Assembly (NCBI GenBank): GCA_040881945.1
Contig: JBBECF010000014.1
Span: 1 to 8,325, forward strand
Reading direction: 5' to 3'
From: JBBECF01 sp040881945
GTDB lineage: Bacteria > Pseudomonadota > Alphaproteobacteria > Dongiales > Dongiaceae
Length of the DNA: 8,325 bases
This document shows, in pieces, positions 1 to 5,992 of this stretch. How positions within the stretch are numbered: the stretch's first letter is position 1; each line of letters opens with the position of its first letter. A program made the translations under genes and the position numbers. Under the pieces are notes generated by a model. The model saw only the letters and a program-made list of their open reading frames with translations. It did no database searches and had not been told where the DNA came from.

Positions 1-752
1 ATGATGTTGAGCGCCGTGCCGCCGGCAATGGTGCCGACGTTGAACGAGGTGTAGGGCGGGTCGAACCCGTCGTCGAAGGGCCCGCGGTCGCGGAACTCGG
101 CGGCCGTCGCGGCAATGAACTGGACGATCTCGGCCGCCGCCATCACGGCGTTGACGCCGCGCTGCGGCGCGCTCGAATGGCCGTCCCGGCCGGTCACCGT
201 CGTTTCGAAGGCGAAGACGCCCTTGTGCCGGTTGGCCGGCTGCATCAGCGTCGGCTCGCCGACGATGGCGAGCCGCGGCGGCGGCAGGTGCGCGGCGATT
301 TCGCGCAGCAGCAGGGGCGCGCCCAGGCAGCCGACCTCCTCGTCGTAGGACAGCGCCAGGTGGATCGGCGTCCGCGGCGCGCGCGCCAGGATCTCGGGCA
401 CCAGCGCCAGGGCGACCGCGATGAAGCTCTTCATGTCGGCGGTGCCGCGGCCGTACAGGCGCCCGTCCCGGGCGACGACGGCGAACGGGTCGGTGTCCCA
501 GGGCTGGCCGTCGACCGGCACCACGTCGGTATGGCCGGACAGCACGACGCCGCCGGGCCGCCGCGGGCCCAGCGTCGCCAGCAGGTTGGCCTTCTCGCCC
601 GATGGGTGGAACACGAGCCGGCTGGCGACGCCGTGACCGGCGAGGTAGTCGCGCACGAATTCGATCAACGCCAGATTGGAGCGGGCCGAAACGGTGTCGA
701 AGCCGACCAGCCGCTCGATCATCGCCAGCGGGGTGAAGCCGTCGCCCATCAT
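1..752 (-). CDS. argE: Acetylornithine deacetylase (M20 metallopeptidase), C-terminus beyond window
   Basis: Zinc-dependent hydrolase that removes the acetyl group from N2-acetylornithine to give ornithine in arginine synthesis, in the cytoplasm. About 250 codons are present; the C-terminal part lies off the left edge. The M20 metal-site residues are all visible: His74 in SGHTDVVP, bridging Asp106 in GTADMKS, catalytic Glu138 and metal ligand Glu139 in YDEEVGC, Glu166 in VGEPT, and His192 in the GHSSAP motif of the dimerisation domain. ATG at 752 is followed directly by a second ATG at 749; the first overlaps the trkH stop as ATGA, suggesting translational coupling, and no strong Shine-Dalgarno is seen. 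ArgE is preferred over the related DapE because of the GTADMKS and YDEEVGC motifs and overall match. Other M20 deacetylases with ArgE-like sequence cannot be fully excluded without the C-terminus. Confidence 0.9.
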   Translation of the reverse strand, partial: MMGDGFTPLAMIERLVGFDTVSARSNLALIEFVRDYLAGHGVASRLVFHPSGEKANLLATLGPRRPGGVVLSGHTDVVPVDGQPWDTDPFAVVARDGRLYGRGTADMKSFIAVALALVPEILARAPRTPIHLALSYDEEVGCLGAPLLLREIAAHLPPPRLAIVGEPTLMQPANRHKGVFAFETTVTGRDGHSSAPQRGVNAVMAAAEIVQFIAATAAEFRDRGPFDDGFDPPYTSFNVGTIAGGTALNI

Positions 753-2200
753 CCGCGCCAGTACACCGGGCTGAACAGGACAAGGACGGTCAACAGCTCG
801 AGCCGGCCGAGCAGCATGGCGATGGACAGCACCCAGATGGCGCCGTCGGGCAGCGGCGCGTAGGTGCCGGTCGGTCCGATGATCGGCCCCAGCCCCGGGC
901 CGACGTTGCCGAGCGCCTGGGCGACGCCGCTCAAGGCCGTCACGAGATCGAGACCGAAGGCGGACGCGGCGATGCTGAGCAGGCCGAAGGACAGGATATA
1001 GAAGACGAAGAAGCTGAGCACGGAGTGCACGACTTCCTCGGAGATCGGCTTGCCGTTGTAGGTCGGCGGCTGCACGCGGTGCGGATGCACGAGATGGCGG
1101 ATCTGCCAGATGGCGACGCTGCCCAGCACGCAGAAGCGGAACACCTTGATGGCGCCCGACGTCGATCCGGTGCAGCCGCCGATGAAATAGATCGCCATGA
1201 TGGCGGCCAGCGGCAGGCTGCCCCACAGCGTATAATCCTCGGAGACGAAACCGGTGGTGGTCGTCAGCGAGACGATGTTGAAGGTGGTCGAGCGAATCGC
1301 GTCCATGACCGGCCGCTCGTTGACCAGGATCTGCCAGAGCGCGATCACGACGACGAACCCGGCGACGTAGAGGAAATACCAACGCATCTGCGTGTCGTGC
1401 CAAAGGGCGCGCAGGTCGCCCTGCGCGGCGCGGGCGAGCAGCACGAAGGTGCAGCCGCCGAGGAACATGAAGACGCTGAGAATCCATTCGATGGCCGGGC
1501 TCTGGTAATAGCCGACCGAGGCGTCCTGGGTGGAGAAGCCGCCGGTGGAGAGCGCCGTCATGGCGTGGGCCACGGCGTCGAACGGCCCCATGCCGGCGAT
1601 CACCAGGGCGACCGCGTTGAGCGCGGTCAAGGTGACATAGACCGAGATCAGGACGCCGGCCACCTGCGACACGCGCGGCCGCACCTTTTCCGACTTGTCG
1701 GAGGATTCCATGCGGAAGAGCTGCATGCCGCCGACCCTCAGGACCGGCAGGATGGCGACCGCCATGACGATGATGCCGATGCCGCCGATCCACTGCAGCA
1801 TGGCGCGCCACAGCAGCAGCCCCTTCGGCATATCCCCGAGGTTGGTGATGACGGTGCCGCCGCTGGTGGTCAGGCCCGACATCGCCTCGAAGTAGGCGTC
1901 GGTGAAGCTCAAGTGGCGTTCGGAGAACATCAGCGGCAGCGTCGCGAAGGCGCACAGCACCAGCCACGCCAGCGTCGTCAGCAGGAACCCTTCGCGCGGC
2001 GAAAGCACCGGCGCGCGCGGCAGGCGGTAGCCCAGCACAACGGCGCCCCCGACGCCGCCGGTAATGGCCGCGGCGGCGAAGAAGGCCCGCCAGTCCGGGT
2101 CCCCGCGCAGGCCGTCGACCGCCATCGGCAACAGCATGGCCGTCGCGAGCGCCACCAACAGGATGCCGAGGATAAAGAGGACGGGTCGAAGGTGGGGCAA
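749..2200 (-). CDS. trkH: TrkH-family potassium uptake channel subunit
   Basis: Inner-membrane K+-translocating subunit of the Trk system, normally gated by the cytoplasmic NAD-binding protein TrkA, which is not in this window. The protein is strongly hydrophobic with many membrane segments. It shows the four pore-loop repeats of the family: SGLTTSGGT, ALSTGGFS, SLTTTTGF and ALGNVGPG, whose glycines line the selectivity filter. The GGCTGSTSGAIKVFR loop before the last pore is also typical. No ATG lies in a sensible position. TTG at 2200 gives 483 residues, the usual TrkH length, with the first membrane helix beginning at about residue 6. GTG at 2272 would add a 24-residue polar, arginine-rich tail. 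Neither has a convincing Shine-Dalgarno, so the start is uncertain. The stop overlaps the argE start; folE lies just upstream. Confidence 0.93.
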   Translation of the reverse strand: MPHLRPVLFILGILLVALATAMLLPMAVDGLRGDPDWRAFFAAAAITGGVGGAVVLGYRLPRAPVLSPREGFLLTTLAWLVLCAFATLPLMFSERHLSFTDAYFEAMSGLTTSGGTVITNLGDMPKGLLLWRAMLQWIGGIGIIVMAVAILPVLRVGGMQLFRMESSDKSEKVRPRVSQVAGVLISVYVTLTALNAVALVIAGMGPFDAVAHAMTALSTGGFSTQDASVGYYQSPAIEWILSVFMFLGGCTFVLLARAAQGDLRALWHDTQMRWYFLYVAGFVVVIALWQILVNERPVMDAIRSTTFNIVSLTTTTGFVSEDYTLWGSLPLAAIMAIYFIGGCTGSTSGAIKVFRFCVLGSVAIWQIRHLVHPHRVQPPTYNGKPISEEVVHSVLSFFVFYILSFGLLSIAASAFGLDLVTALSGVAQALGNVGPGLGPIIGPTGTYAPLPDGAIWVLSIAMLLGRLELLTVLVLFSPVYWRG

Positions 2201-2322
2201 GGGGCGGCTCGCGCGTCGCTCGGCCGGCGGCGCCGGCGCGCCATGAGACCACGCCGCCCGCGCCCTGTCCACCGCCGACGGAAGGCCGGGAAACGACCGA
2301 GGACGCCCCGGTGGGGCCCAAT

Positions 2323-2976
2323 CTATACGTTGGCGAGATGCGTCGTCGGCGGGCTGCTGATGATCGCCAGGAACTCGCGTCGCGTCTTCGGGTCGGTGCG
2401 GAAGGCGCCGAGCATGCGGCTCGTGACCATGCTCATGCCGGGCTTGTGCACGCCGCGCGTCGTCATGCACTGATGCGCCGCGTCGATCATCACCGCGACG
2501 CCCTTCGGCTGCAGCACCTCGTCGATCGTGTTGGCGATCTGCGCGGTCAGCTTTTCCTGGATCTGCAGGCGCCGGCTGTAGACCTCGAGCACGCGGGCGA
2601 GCTTGCTGATGCCGACGACCCGGCGGTCGGGCAGATAGGCGATGTGCACGCGCCCGATGATCGGCACCATGTGGTGCTCGCAATGCGATTCGAAGCGGAT
2701 GTCGCGCAGCACGACCATCTCATCGTAGCCATCGATCTCCTCGAAGGTGCGCTTGAGGAATTCGACCGGATCGCTGTCGTAGCCCGAGAAGAACTCCTCA
2801 TAGGCCCGCGCGACGCGGCCCGGCGTGCCGAGCAGGCCCTCGCGGGTCGGGTCGTCGCCGGCCCAGCGGAGGAGGGTGCGCACCGCCTCCTCGGCCTCGG
2901 TGCGGGTCGGCCGTTCGCGGCGGACCGCCGGCGCGGCGGGCCGGTCCGTGGTCACCGACGTGCTTTCCGGCGACAT
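2323..2976 (-). CDS. folE: GTP cyclohydrolase I (type IA)
   Basis: Converts GTP to 7,8-dihydroneopterin triphosphate, the first step of tetrahydrofolate (and, in some bacteria, other pterin or queuosine) synthesis; a cytoplasmic decamer in known members. The 217-residue product has the zinc site complete: Cys99 and His102 in SHCEHHMVPI, and Cys170 in AHQCMTTRGV. The 71-residue spacing between the two cysteines matches the E. coli enzyme (Cys110 and Cys181). SEEVGC-type features are not needed for assignment because the catalytic core from about residue 28 to 210 is continuous and recognisable. The first 25 residues are polar and probably disordered. GGGAG lies 12 nt before the ATG, a rather long gap. 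It sits 98 nt after apaG and upstream of trkH in the same direction. Confidence 0.97.
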   Translation of the reverse strand: MSPESTSVTTDRPAAPAVRRERPTRTEAEEAVRTLLRWAGDDPTREGLLGTPGRVARAYEEFFSGYDSDPVEFLKRTFEEIDGYDEMVVLRDIRFESHCEHHMVPIIGRVHIAYLPDRRVVGISKLARVLEVYSRRLQIQEKLTAQIANTIDEVLQPKGVAVMIDAAHQCMTTRGVHKPGMSMVTSRMLGAFRTDPKTRREFLAIISSPPTTHLANV

Positions 2977-3074
2977 GGCGGTTTATGGCTCCCGTCTGTT
3001 GTGCGGCGACAATCCATCGACGCCGCGGCGCGACGAAACGTCGCCTCCGGCCGCCGACGGCCGGCCGGGGACAA

Positions 3075-3467
3075 TCAATTAATCTGGGCCGATTGGTGCG
3101 GGCTGTCGAGGGAAAACGCCGGGACGGCGACTTCGAAGCGCTCGCCCGATTCGCTCTCCATCTGGTAGCTGCCGACCATGATCCCGGATGGAGTCGGCAG
3201 CGGCGTGCCGCTGGTGTACTCGAAGGTTTCGCCGGGCCGCAGCACCGGCTGCTCGCCGACGACGCCGGCGCCGCGGACTTCCTGCACGCGGCCGAATGAA
3301 TCGGTGATCCGCCAATGGCGGTTGCGAAGTTGCACGGTCTCGCCGCCTTCGTTCTCGATGCGGACGTGATAGGCCCACACGTAGTGCGATTCGTCCGGCG
3401 AGGACTGGTCCTCGAGGAAGAACGGCCGTACCGTCACCGTGATCGACCGCGTCGTCTGCGTGTACAT
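3075..3467 (-). CDS. apaG: ApaG domain protein
   Basis: 130-residue single-domain protein of the ApaG (DUF525) family, an immunoglobulin-like beta fold. Its biochemical role is unsettled: mutants of enteric apaG affect Co2+ resistance and Mg2+ efflux. Recognised from the N-terminal strand TRSITVTVRPFFLEDQSSP, the YVWAYHVRIEN strand, the RHWRITD block, the glycine motif VRGAGVVGEQPVLRPGE, and the PSGIMVGSYQM strand near the C-terminus. Length is normal for the family (about 125-130). The ATG at 3467 has no clear Shine-Dalgarno, but the family begins at this point. It appears to be the first gene of the apaG-folE-trkH-argE run, with a candidate promoter about 60-90 nt upstream and a terminator closing the preceding gene. 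Confidence 0.96.
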   Translation of the reverse strand: MYTQTTRSITVTVRPFFLEDQSSPDESHYVWAYHVRIENEGGETVQLRNRHWRITDSFGRVQEVRGAGVVGEQPVLRPGETFEYTSGTPLPTPSGIMVGSYQMESESGERFEVAVPAFSLDSPHQSAQIN

Positions 3468-3526
3468 GGTCCGATGGCCCCGCGGGCCGATCTCGCCGCC
3501 CGGGCATCGAGGCGGCTCCGCGGATT

Positions 3527-3554
3527 ATCTTACGCCGCGACCGGCCGATGTCCA
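3527..3554 (-). promoter_or_regulatory. Candidate sigma-70-type promoter for apaG operon
   Basis: On the minus strand TGGACA (3554-3549, 5 of 6 to the -35 consensus) is followed after 16 bp by TAAGAT (3532-3527, 4 of 6 to the -10 consensus). Transcription would start near 3520, about 50 nt before apaG, and just downstream of the terminator of the preceding gene. This is a pattern match only. Confidence 0.4.
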
Positions 3555-3584
3555 GACGCCGAGGCCCCGGCGGCGGCTCCGCGC

Positions 3585-3618
3585 AAAAAGAAAGCGGCGC
3601 CGGAAAATCCGGCGCCGC
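3585..3618 (-). terminator. Intrinsic terminator after OmpA-family lipoprotein gene
   Basis: A perfect 11-bp inverted repeat (GCGGCGCCGGA and its complement, 3594-3604 and 3608-3618) encloses a 3-nt loop. Read on the minus strand, the stem is followed immediately by TTTCTTTTT (3593-3585), the U-tract of a rho-independent terminator. It lies 21 nt past the stop codon of the lipoprotein gene and separates it from apaG. On the plus strand the stem is followed by CCCCTTCG, so it should act in one direction only. Confidence 0.9.
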
Positions 3619-3638
3619 TCCCCTTCGCGTAGTTCCGC

Positions 3639-4478
3639 CTACTGGATGATGATCTCCACTCGGCGGTTGGCCTGCTCGCGCACCCCGTCGGCGGTCGGCA
3701 CCGCCGGCTCTTCCTCGCCGCGGCCCGACACGGTGATGCGATCGGCGGCGACGGCGCCACCGATGAGCACGTCGCGAACCGCGTCGGCACGGCGCAGCGA
3801 CAGCGGCAGGTTGTAATCCTCCGAGCCGGACCGGTCGGCGTGGCCGGTTACCGTAATCGCCGGCTCGCCGCGCCGGCGGATCGCCGCCAACGCTCGGTCA
3901 AGCTCCGCCTGCGCATCGGGCCGGATGTTCGACCTATCCCAATCGAACAGCACGAGGAACGATTCCGGCGCCATCATCGGCTCGGGTGCCGGCATCGGAG
4001 CCATGGCCGCCTCGATCTCCCCGAGCGCCCTGAAGAACTCGTCGCGACAGGCCGCGATATGGTCGGCCTGGTGGTTCTCCTCCTGCTGCTCGACCCAGCA
4101 GTCGAAGCGAACCTGGGCGCGCGCCGCGAGCTCCGGAACACGGTCGCGAGCGCCGGCATCCAGCAACTGCACCAGCCGTCCACGTGCCGAGTTCATCTCG
4201 CCGACAACCGCAGCCGGTTCGTCCCAGTCCCCGGGATTCTCCGGCAGCACCACCTCGCCGCCGGCCGCCGCCAAGCCCTTGCGGGCGAAGTAGCGGGCGT
4301 CCCTCCAGTCGAACATCTCATCGGCCTCGAACACCGTGAGGTCGCGGTATTCGTCGGTCAGGGCCCGGGTAAAGGCCGACCCCGTTCCCTCGGTCGTGCG
4401 CAGCCGCTCGATATCGCTGGTGCAAGCGGCCAGCACCGCCGCTGCTGCAAGGATACCCAATAGTTTGACACCGTTCAT
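3639..4478 (-). CDS. OmpA-family outer-membrane lipoprotein
   Basis: Predicted peptidoglycan-associated lipoprotein of 279 residues. The signal peptide ends in the lipobox LAAC with acylated Cys19. A helical middle region (about 35-160) contains the two cysteines Cys127 (FDCW) and Cys144 (AACRDEF), possibly a disulfide. A proline- and methionine-rich linker follows (160-171). The C-terminal OmpA domain (about 172-279) starts with LVLFDWDRSNI and contains TGHADRSGSEDYN and ANRRVEI, whose Asp and Arg bind meso-diaminopimelate in the family. The start at 4478 is chosen because GGGGAGAG precedes it at ideal spacing and a lipoprotein signal begins there; an upstream in-frame ATG at 4562 would bury the signal peptide. 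It is a single-gene unit with its own promoter and terminator. The arrangement resembles OmpA lipoproteins of other alphaproteobacteria; the exact role is unknown. Confidence 0.93.
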   Translation of the reverse strand: MNGVKLLGILAAAAVLAACTSDIERLRTTEGTGSAFTRALTDEYRDLTVFEADEMFDWRDARYFARKGLAAAGGEVVLPENPGDWDEPAAVVGEMNSARGRLVQLLDAGARDRVPELAARAQVRFDCWVEQQEENHQADHIAACRDEFFRALGEIEAAMAPMPAPEPMMAPESFLVLFDWDRSNIRPDAQAELDRALAAIRRRGEPAITVTGHADRSGSEDYNLPLSLRRADAVRDVLIGGAVAADRITVSGRGEEEPAVPTADGVREQANRRVEIIIQ

Positions 4479-4510
4479 GTCACTCTCCCCCAACCATAGG
4501 ATTACGATTC

Positions 4511-4540
4511 TGTGCTTGTCTGTGCTTGTCTGTGCTTGCA
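4511..4540. repeat. Three tandem 10-bp repeats in the lipoprotein gene leader
   Basis: TGTGCTTGTC occurs twice exactly and a third time with one or two end changes (TGTGCTTGCA), head to tail. On the minus strand this lies between the candidate promoter and the ribosome binding site of the OmpA-family lipoprotein gene, inside the predicted untranslated leader. The period equals about one helical turn. Confidence 0.9.
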
Positions 4541-4616
4541 ACGCAGCGATCGCCCGACTCACCGCCGCTTAAATGTGCCGCCGCCACTGTCGATCATCGC
4601 GGCTAGCGCCCGACCC

Positions 4617-4645
4617 ATAGTAAGGAAACACCGCGGTATTGTCAA
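4617..4645 (-). promoter_or_regulatory. Probable sigma-70-type promoter of the OmpA-family lipoprotein gene
   Basis: On the minus strand a perfect -35 box TTGACA (4645-4640) is separated by 17 bp from TACTAT (4622-4617; 4 of 6 to the -10 consensus). The start site would be near 4610, giving a leader of about 130 nt that contains the 10-bp repeats. An alternative, overlapping match to the alphaproteobacterial general-stress sigma factor EcfG (GGAAC, 17 bp, TGTT; 4652-4627) is also present; its last element differs from the CGTT consensus by one base. Confidence 0.55.
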
Positions 4646-4720
4646 AAGTTCCATGGTGTTCGACCTCATGGCAATTGACGGTACACGTAATAATTTTGCA
4701 CCACGCGCGCGGCGGTGCGC

Positions 4721-4774
4721 TGTTCTAAATCGGACACTCCGGCCCGAATTCGGACGGTACCCGCGACGGTGGAA
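4721..4774 (+). repeat. Inverted repeat copy A (54 nt)
   Basis: Begins TGTTCTAAATCGGACACTCC. Matches the reverse complement of 6372-6425 at 47 of 54 positions without gaps, including a 10-base identical block CGGACACTCC. Weaker similarity (CGCGC-CGGCGG) continues outside the left end and, with small gaps, inward to about 4790. The element family is not recognised. Confidence 0.85.
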
Positions 4775-4908
4775 GCGGGCCGACCCTCGGTGATGTTTCA
4801 GGGTCAGCCGCGCGGCCGCACCGCGGAATCCGGCCGGACGGCGTCCCGGCGGCTTCCGGCGCGGCGCCGCCGGAATCGGTCGTCTCGAGCGCGATCACGG
4901 TGCCGCCG

Positions 4909-5120
4909 GCGGCCGAAGGCTGTCGTGCTCGACATGGACAGTAGCGTCGGCCCGGCCTCTCAGCGACCTCGAACGTTGCACCCTCGCGTTCCGGCAACGT
5001 CCATTCGGCGGACGGTCGGTAAAGACATGCTGGAGGTGATCATGGCTCATTATCGGAACAAATTCAAGCGCCGCTACGTCCGCGCCGATGCCGCCTTTGC
5101 GAACCCTACGGCGTCCTGTG
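4909..5120 (+). pseudogene. IS1380-family transposase relic (frameshifted, internally deleted)
   Basis: Three reading frames carry pieces of one IS1380-type transposase in the correct order. Frame one (4913-4954) encodes PKAVVLDMDSSVGP, the block around the first catalytic aspartate. The following block (normally THGEQEGS through FNQF, about 28 codons) is missing. Then SDLERCTL (4962-4985) appears in the second frame and RSGNVHSADG (4987-5016) in the third, ending at TAA. The first frame returns with DMLEVIMAHYRNK and KRRYVRADAAFANP (5024-5107), the block around the second catalytic aspartate. After that the homology is lost, so the C-terminal half is absent. Two frameshifts plus deletions mean the gene is dead. 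The insertion-sequence ends could not be recognised. Assignment rests on remembered family motifs, which are distinctive here. Confidence 0.85.
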
Positions 5121-5277
5121 GCGCATTCACACCGAAGATTTTTCGCGGCTGAATCTGCGCCATGAGCAATTTTGAACAGATCGTCGCGCAGTAGTTTGGT
5201 AGTTGAACTTTAAGACCAAAGGCAAGGGCTGAACGACACCATAGCCCACCTCTCCCGTTCATGGGCTCGGCTGGGTC

Positions 5278-5469
5278 TTGGCGGACGAGATCATGGACAA
5301 GGCCCGGGTCGTCGGATCGGCGAAGGAAATCAAAGGCGCAGTCAAGCAGATGGATGGCAAGGCGGTCGGTGACGCCAAGCCGGAGTTGGATAGATCTACT
5401 CGCGATGCAATATCCCGGCATAAACCCTGGCATCAAGGGCGAAACAAAATAAGGACTCCCGGACGATGA
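5278..5469 (+). pseudogene. CsbD-family stress protein, probably frameshifted
   Basis: The N-terminal half is a clear CsbD-like small stress protein: from ATG 5293, MDKARVVGSAKEIKGAVKQ and GKAVGDAK match the family pattern of basic, amphipathic, probably unstructured residues. CsbD proteins are typically induced by general stress; their molecular role is unknown. After GDAK the frame departs from the family (PELDRSTRD...). The expected ending, similar to QNAIGGIKD, seems to lie in another frame as QYPGINPGIKGETK with stop TAA at 5450-5452, suggesting an indel near 5385-5410. The open frame ends with TGA at 5467-5469, overlapping the next start as ATGA. No good ribosome binding site precedes either TTG 5278 or ATG 5293. 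It could still be translated as a 58-residue divergent protein. Confidence 0.6.
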
Positions 5470-5612
5470 ATCGCAACGTTCTCTACCTCATCATCGGCGC
5501 GCTCGCCGTCGTCGTCGTGGTCGTGAGCTATCAATTCTACCAGGCGCGGCAGAACACCACCGGCGTAGATATCAGCGTCGGCAAAAGCGGCATTTCCATC
5601 GAGACGAAGTAG
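5466..5612 (+). CDS. Small single-span membrane protein (48 aa), hypothetical
   Basis: Begins MNRNVLYLIIGALAVVVVVV, a single hydrophobic helix at about residues 5-20, followed by YQFYQARQ and a polar tail ending GVDISVGKSGISIETK. The layout (N-terminal anchor, short YQ-rich juxtamembrane stretch, and a V-I-V/G-K-x-G-I-S-I-E end) resembles small hypothetical proteins I know from other alphaproteobacteria; no function is established. AAGGA lies 11 nt upstream of ATG, and the start overlaps the stop of the CsbD-like frame (ATGA), consistent with co-transcription. A large hairpin begins 4 nt after the stop. Confidence is in the gene being real, not in a role. Confidence 0.8.
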   Translation: MNRNVLYLIIGALAVVVVVVSYQFYQARQNTTGVDISVGKSGISIETK

Positions 5613-5616
5613 CTCT

Positions 5617-5662
5617 GCAATTTCCGGATGGTGCCCTCGATCGTGCATCATCCGGAAATTGC
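5617..5662. other. 18-bp hairpin immediately after the 48-aa gene
   Basis: Arms GCAATTTCCGGATGGTGC (5617-5634) and GCATCATCCGGAAATTGC (5645-5662) pair over 18 positions: 17 Watson-Crick pairs and one mismatch that is a G-U pair in plus-strand RNA. The loop is 10 nt. No T-tract follows on either strand, so it is not a standard intrinsic terminator. It could stabilise or process the transcript between the 48-aa gene and the DUF3309 gene, or be a repeat element. Confidence 0.85.
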
Positions 5663-5734
5663 CGGTCATGGGCTTCGCAGTCGAAGTGCGAAGCGGCTCG
5701 ATGTTCGGTTGGGTGTTGCAACGGGAGATAGATC

Positions 5735-5899
5735 ATGTCGCTCGGACTCATACTCGTCATCATCCTCGTCATCTTCTTGCTTGGTGGCTTCAGTGGCCGC
5801 TTCGGCGGCTACGGCTACGGCTACGGTCACGGCGGCATCAGTGTCATCGGCGTCATCCTGATCGTCCTCGTCGTGCTGCTTCTCACGGGTCGGCTTTGA
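5735..5899 (+). CDS. DUF3309 small membrane protein (54 aa)
   Basis: MSLGLILVIILVIFLLGG is one hydrophobic helix; a glycine/tyrosine segment (GRFGGYGYGYGHGG) forms a turn; VIGVILIVLVVLLLTGRL is a second helix ending in the usual GR-hydrophobic terminus. This matches the DUF3309 family, short two-helix inner-membrane peptides common in proteobacteria and often found near stress genes; the function is unknown. GGGAGA is ideally spaced before the ATG (7 nt after GGAG). Length is normal for the family. It lies 122 nt after the 48-aa membrane protein gene and 93 nt before the BON lipoprotein gene. Confidence 0.92.
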   Translation: MSLGLILVIILVIFLLGGFSGRFGGYGYGYGHGGISVIGVILIVLVVLLLTGRL

Positions 5900-5992
5900 T
5901 CCGACAGGCGGAATGTCGAACGCCGCGGCTTGAAGAACCATCAATTCGCGTTAACATGAAAGAACACGCAACGGACATGTAGGGAGACGAAT

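Larger units (their letters stand above)
4479..4908. other. Intergenic region with promoter and inverted repeat, otherwise no gene seen
   Basis: This 430-bp stretch holds the lipoprotein leader (about 4479-4610), its promoter (4617-4652) and repeat copy A (4721-4774). The remainder, 4775-4908, is very GC-rich and open in several frames by composition, but no product is recognisable. It may be decayed sequence upstream of the transposase relic. The local AT-rich patch at 4674-4700 contains no well-spaced plus-strand promoter that I could identify. Confidence 0.6.

Noticed and set aside
177..863. 228-codon plus-strand open frame opposite argE
   Set aside because: Antisense shadow of argE, whose metal-site motifs are complete on the minus strand.
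1025..2473. 482-codon plus-strand open frame opposite trkH and folE
   Set aside because: It is the complement of strongly recognisable trkH and folE; composition is His/Arg/Asp/Gly-rich low complexity typical of a GC-rich antisense shadow.
2311..3168. 285-codon plus-strand open frame opposite folE
   Set aside because: folE on the other strand has all zinc ligands; this frame shows no domain.
4627..4700. Possible plus-strand promoter in the AT-rich patch (TTGACG near 4675, TAATAAT near 4688)
   Set aside because: The two boxes are only about 7 bp apart, so they cannot act together as a -35/-10 pair.
4725..4997. 90-codon minus-strand open frame across repeat A and the transposase relic
   Set aside because: No ribosome binding site or recognisable domain, and it crosses DNA better explained by the relic and the repeat.
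5055..5080. EcfG-like site GGAAC-17-CGTC on the plus strand upstream of the CsbD-like gene
   Set aside because: It lies inside the transposase relic coding for YRNKFKRRYVRAD, the last element deviates from consensus, and it is about 200 nt from the gene; likely chance.
5666..5944. 92-codon minus-strand open frame rich in Asp and Glu
   Set aside because: Mirror image of the hydrophobic DUF3309 codons; the plus-strand gene has a good ribosome binding site and a family match.
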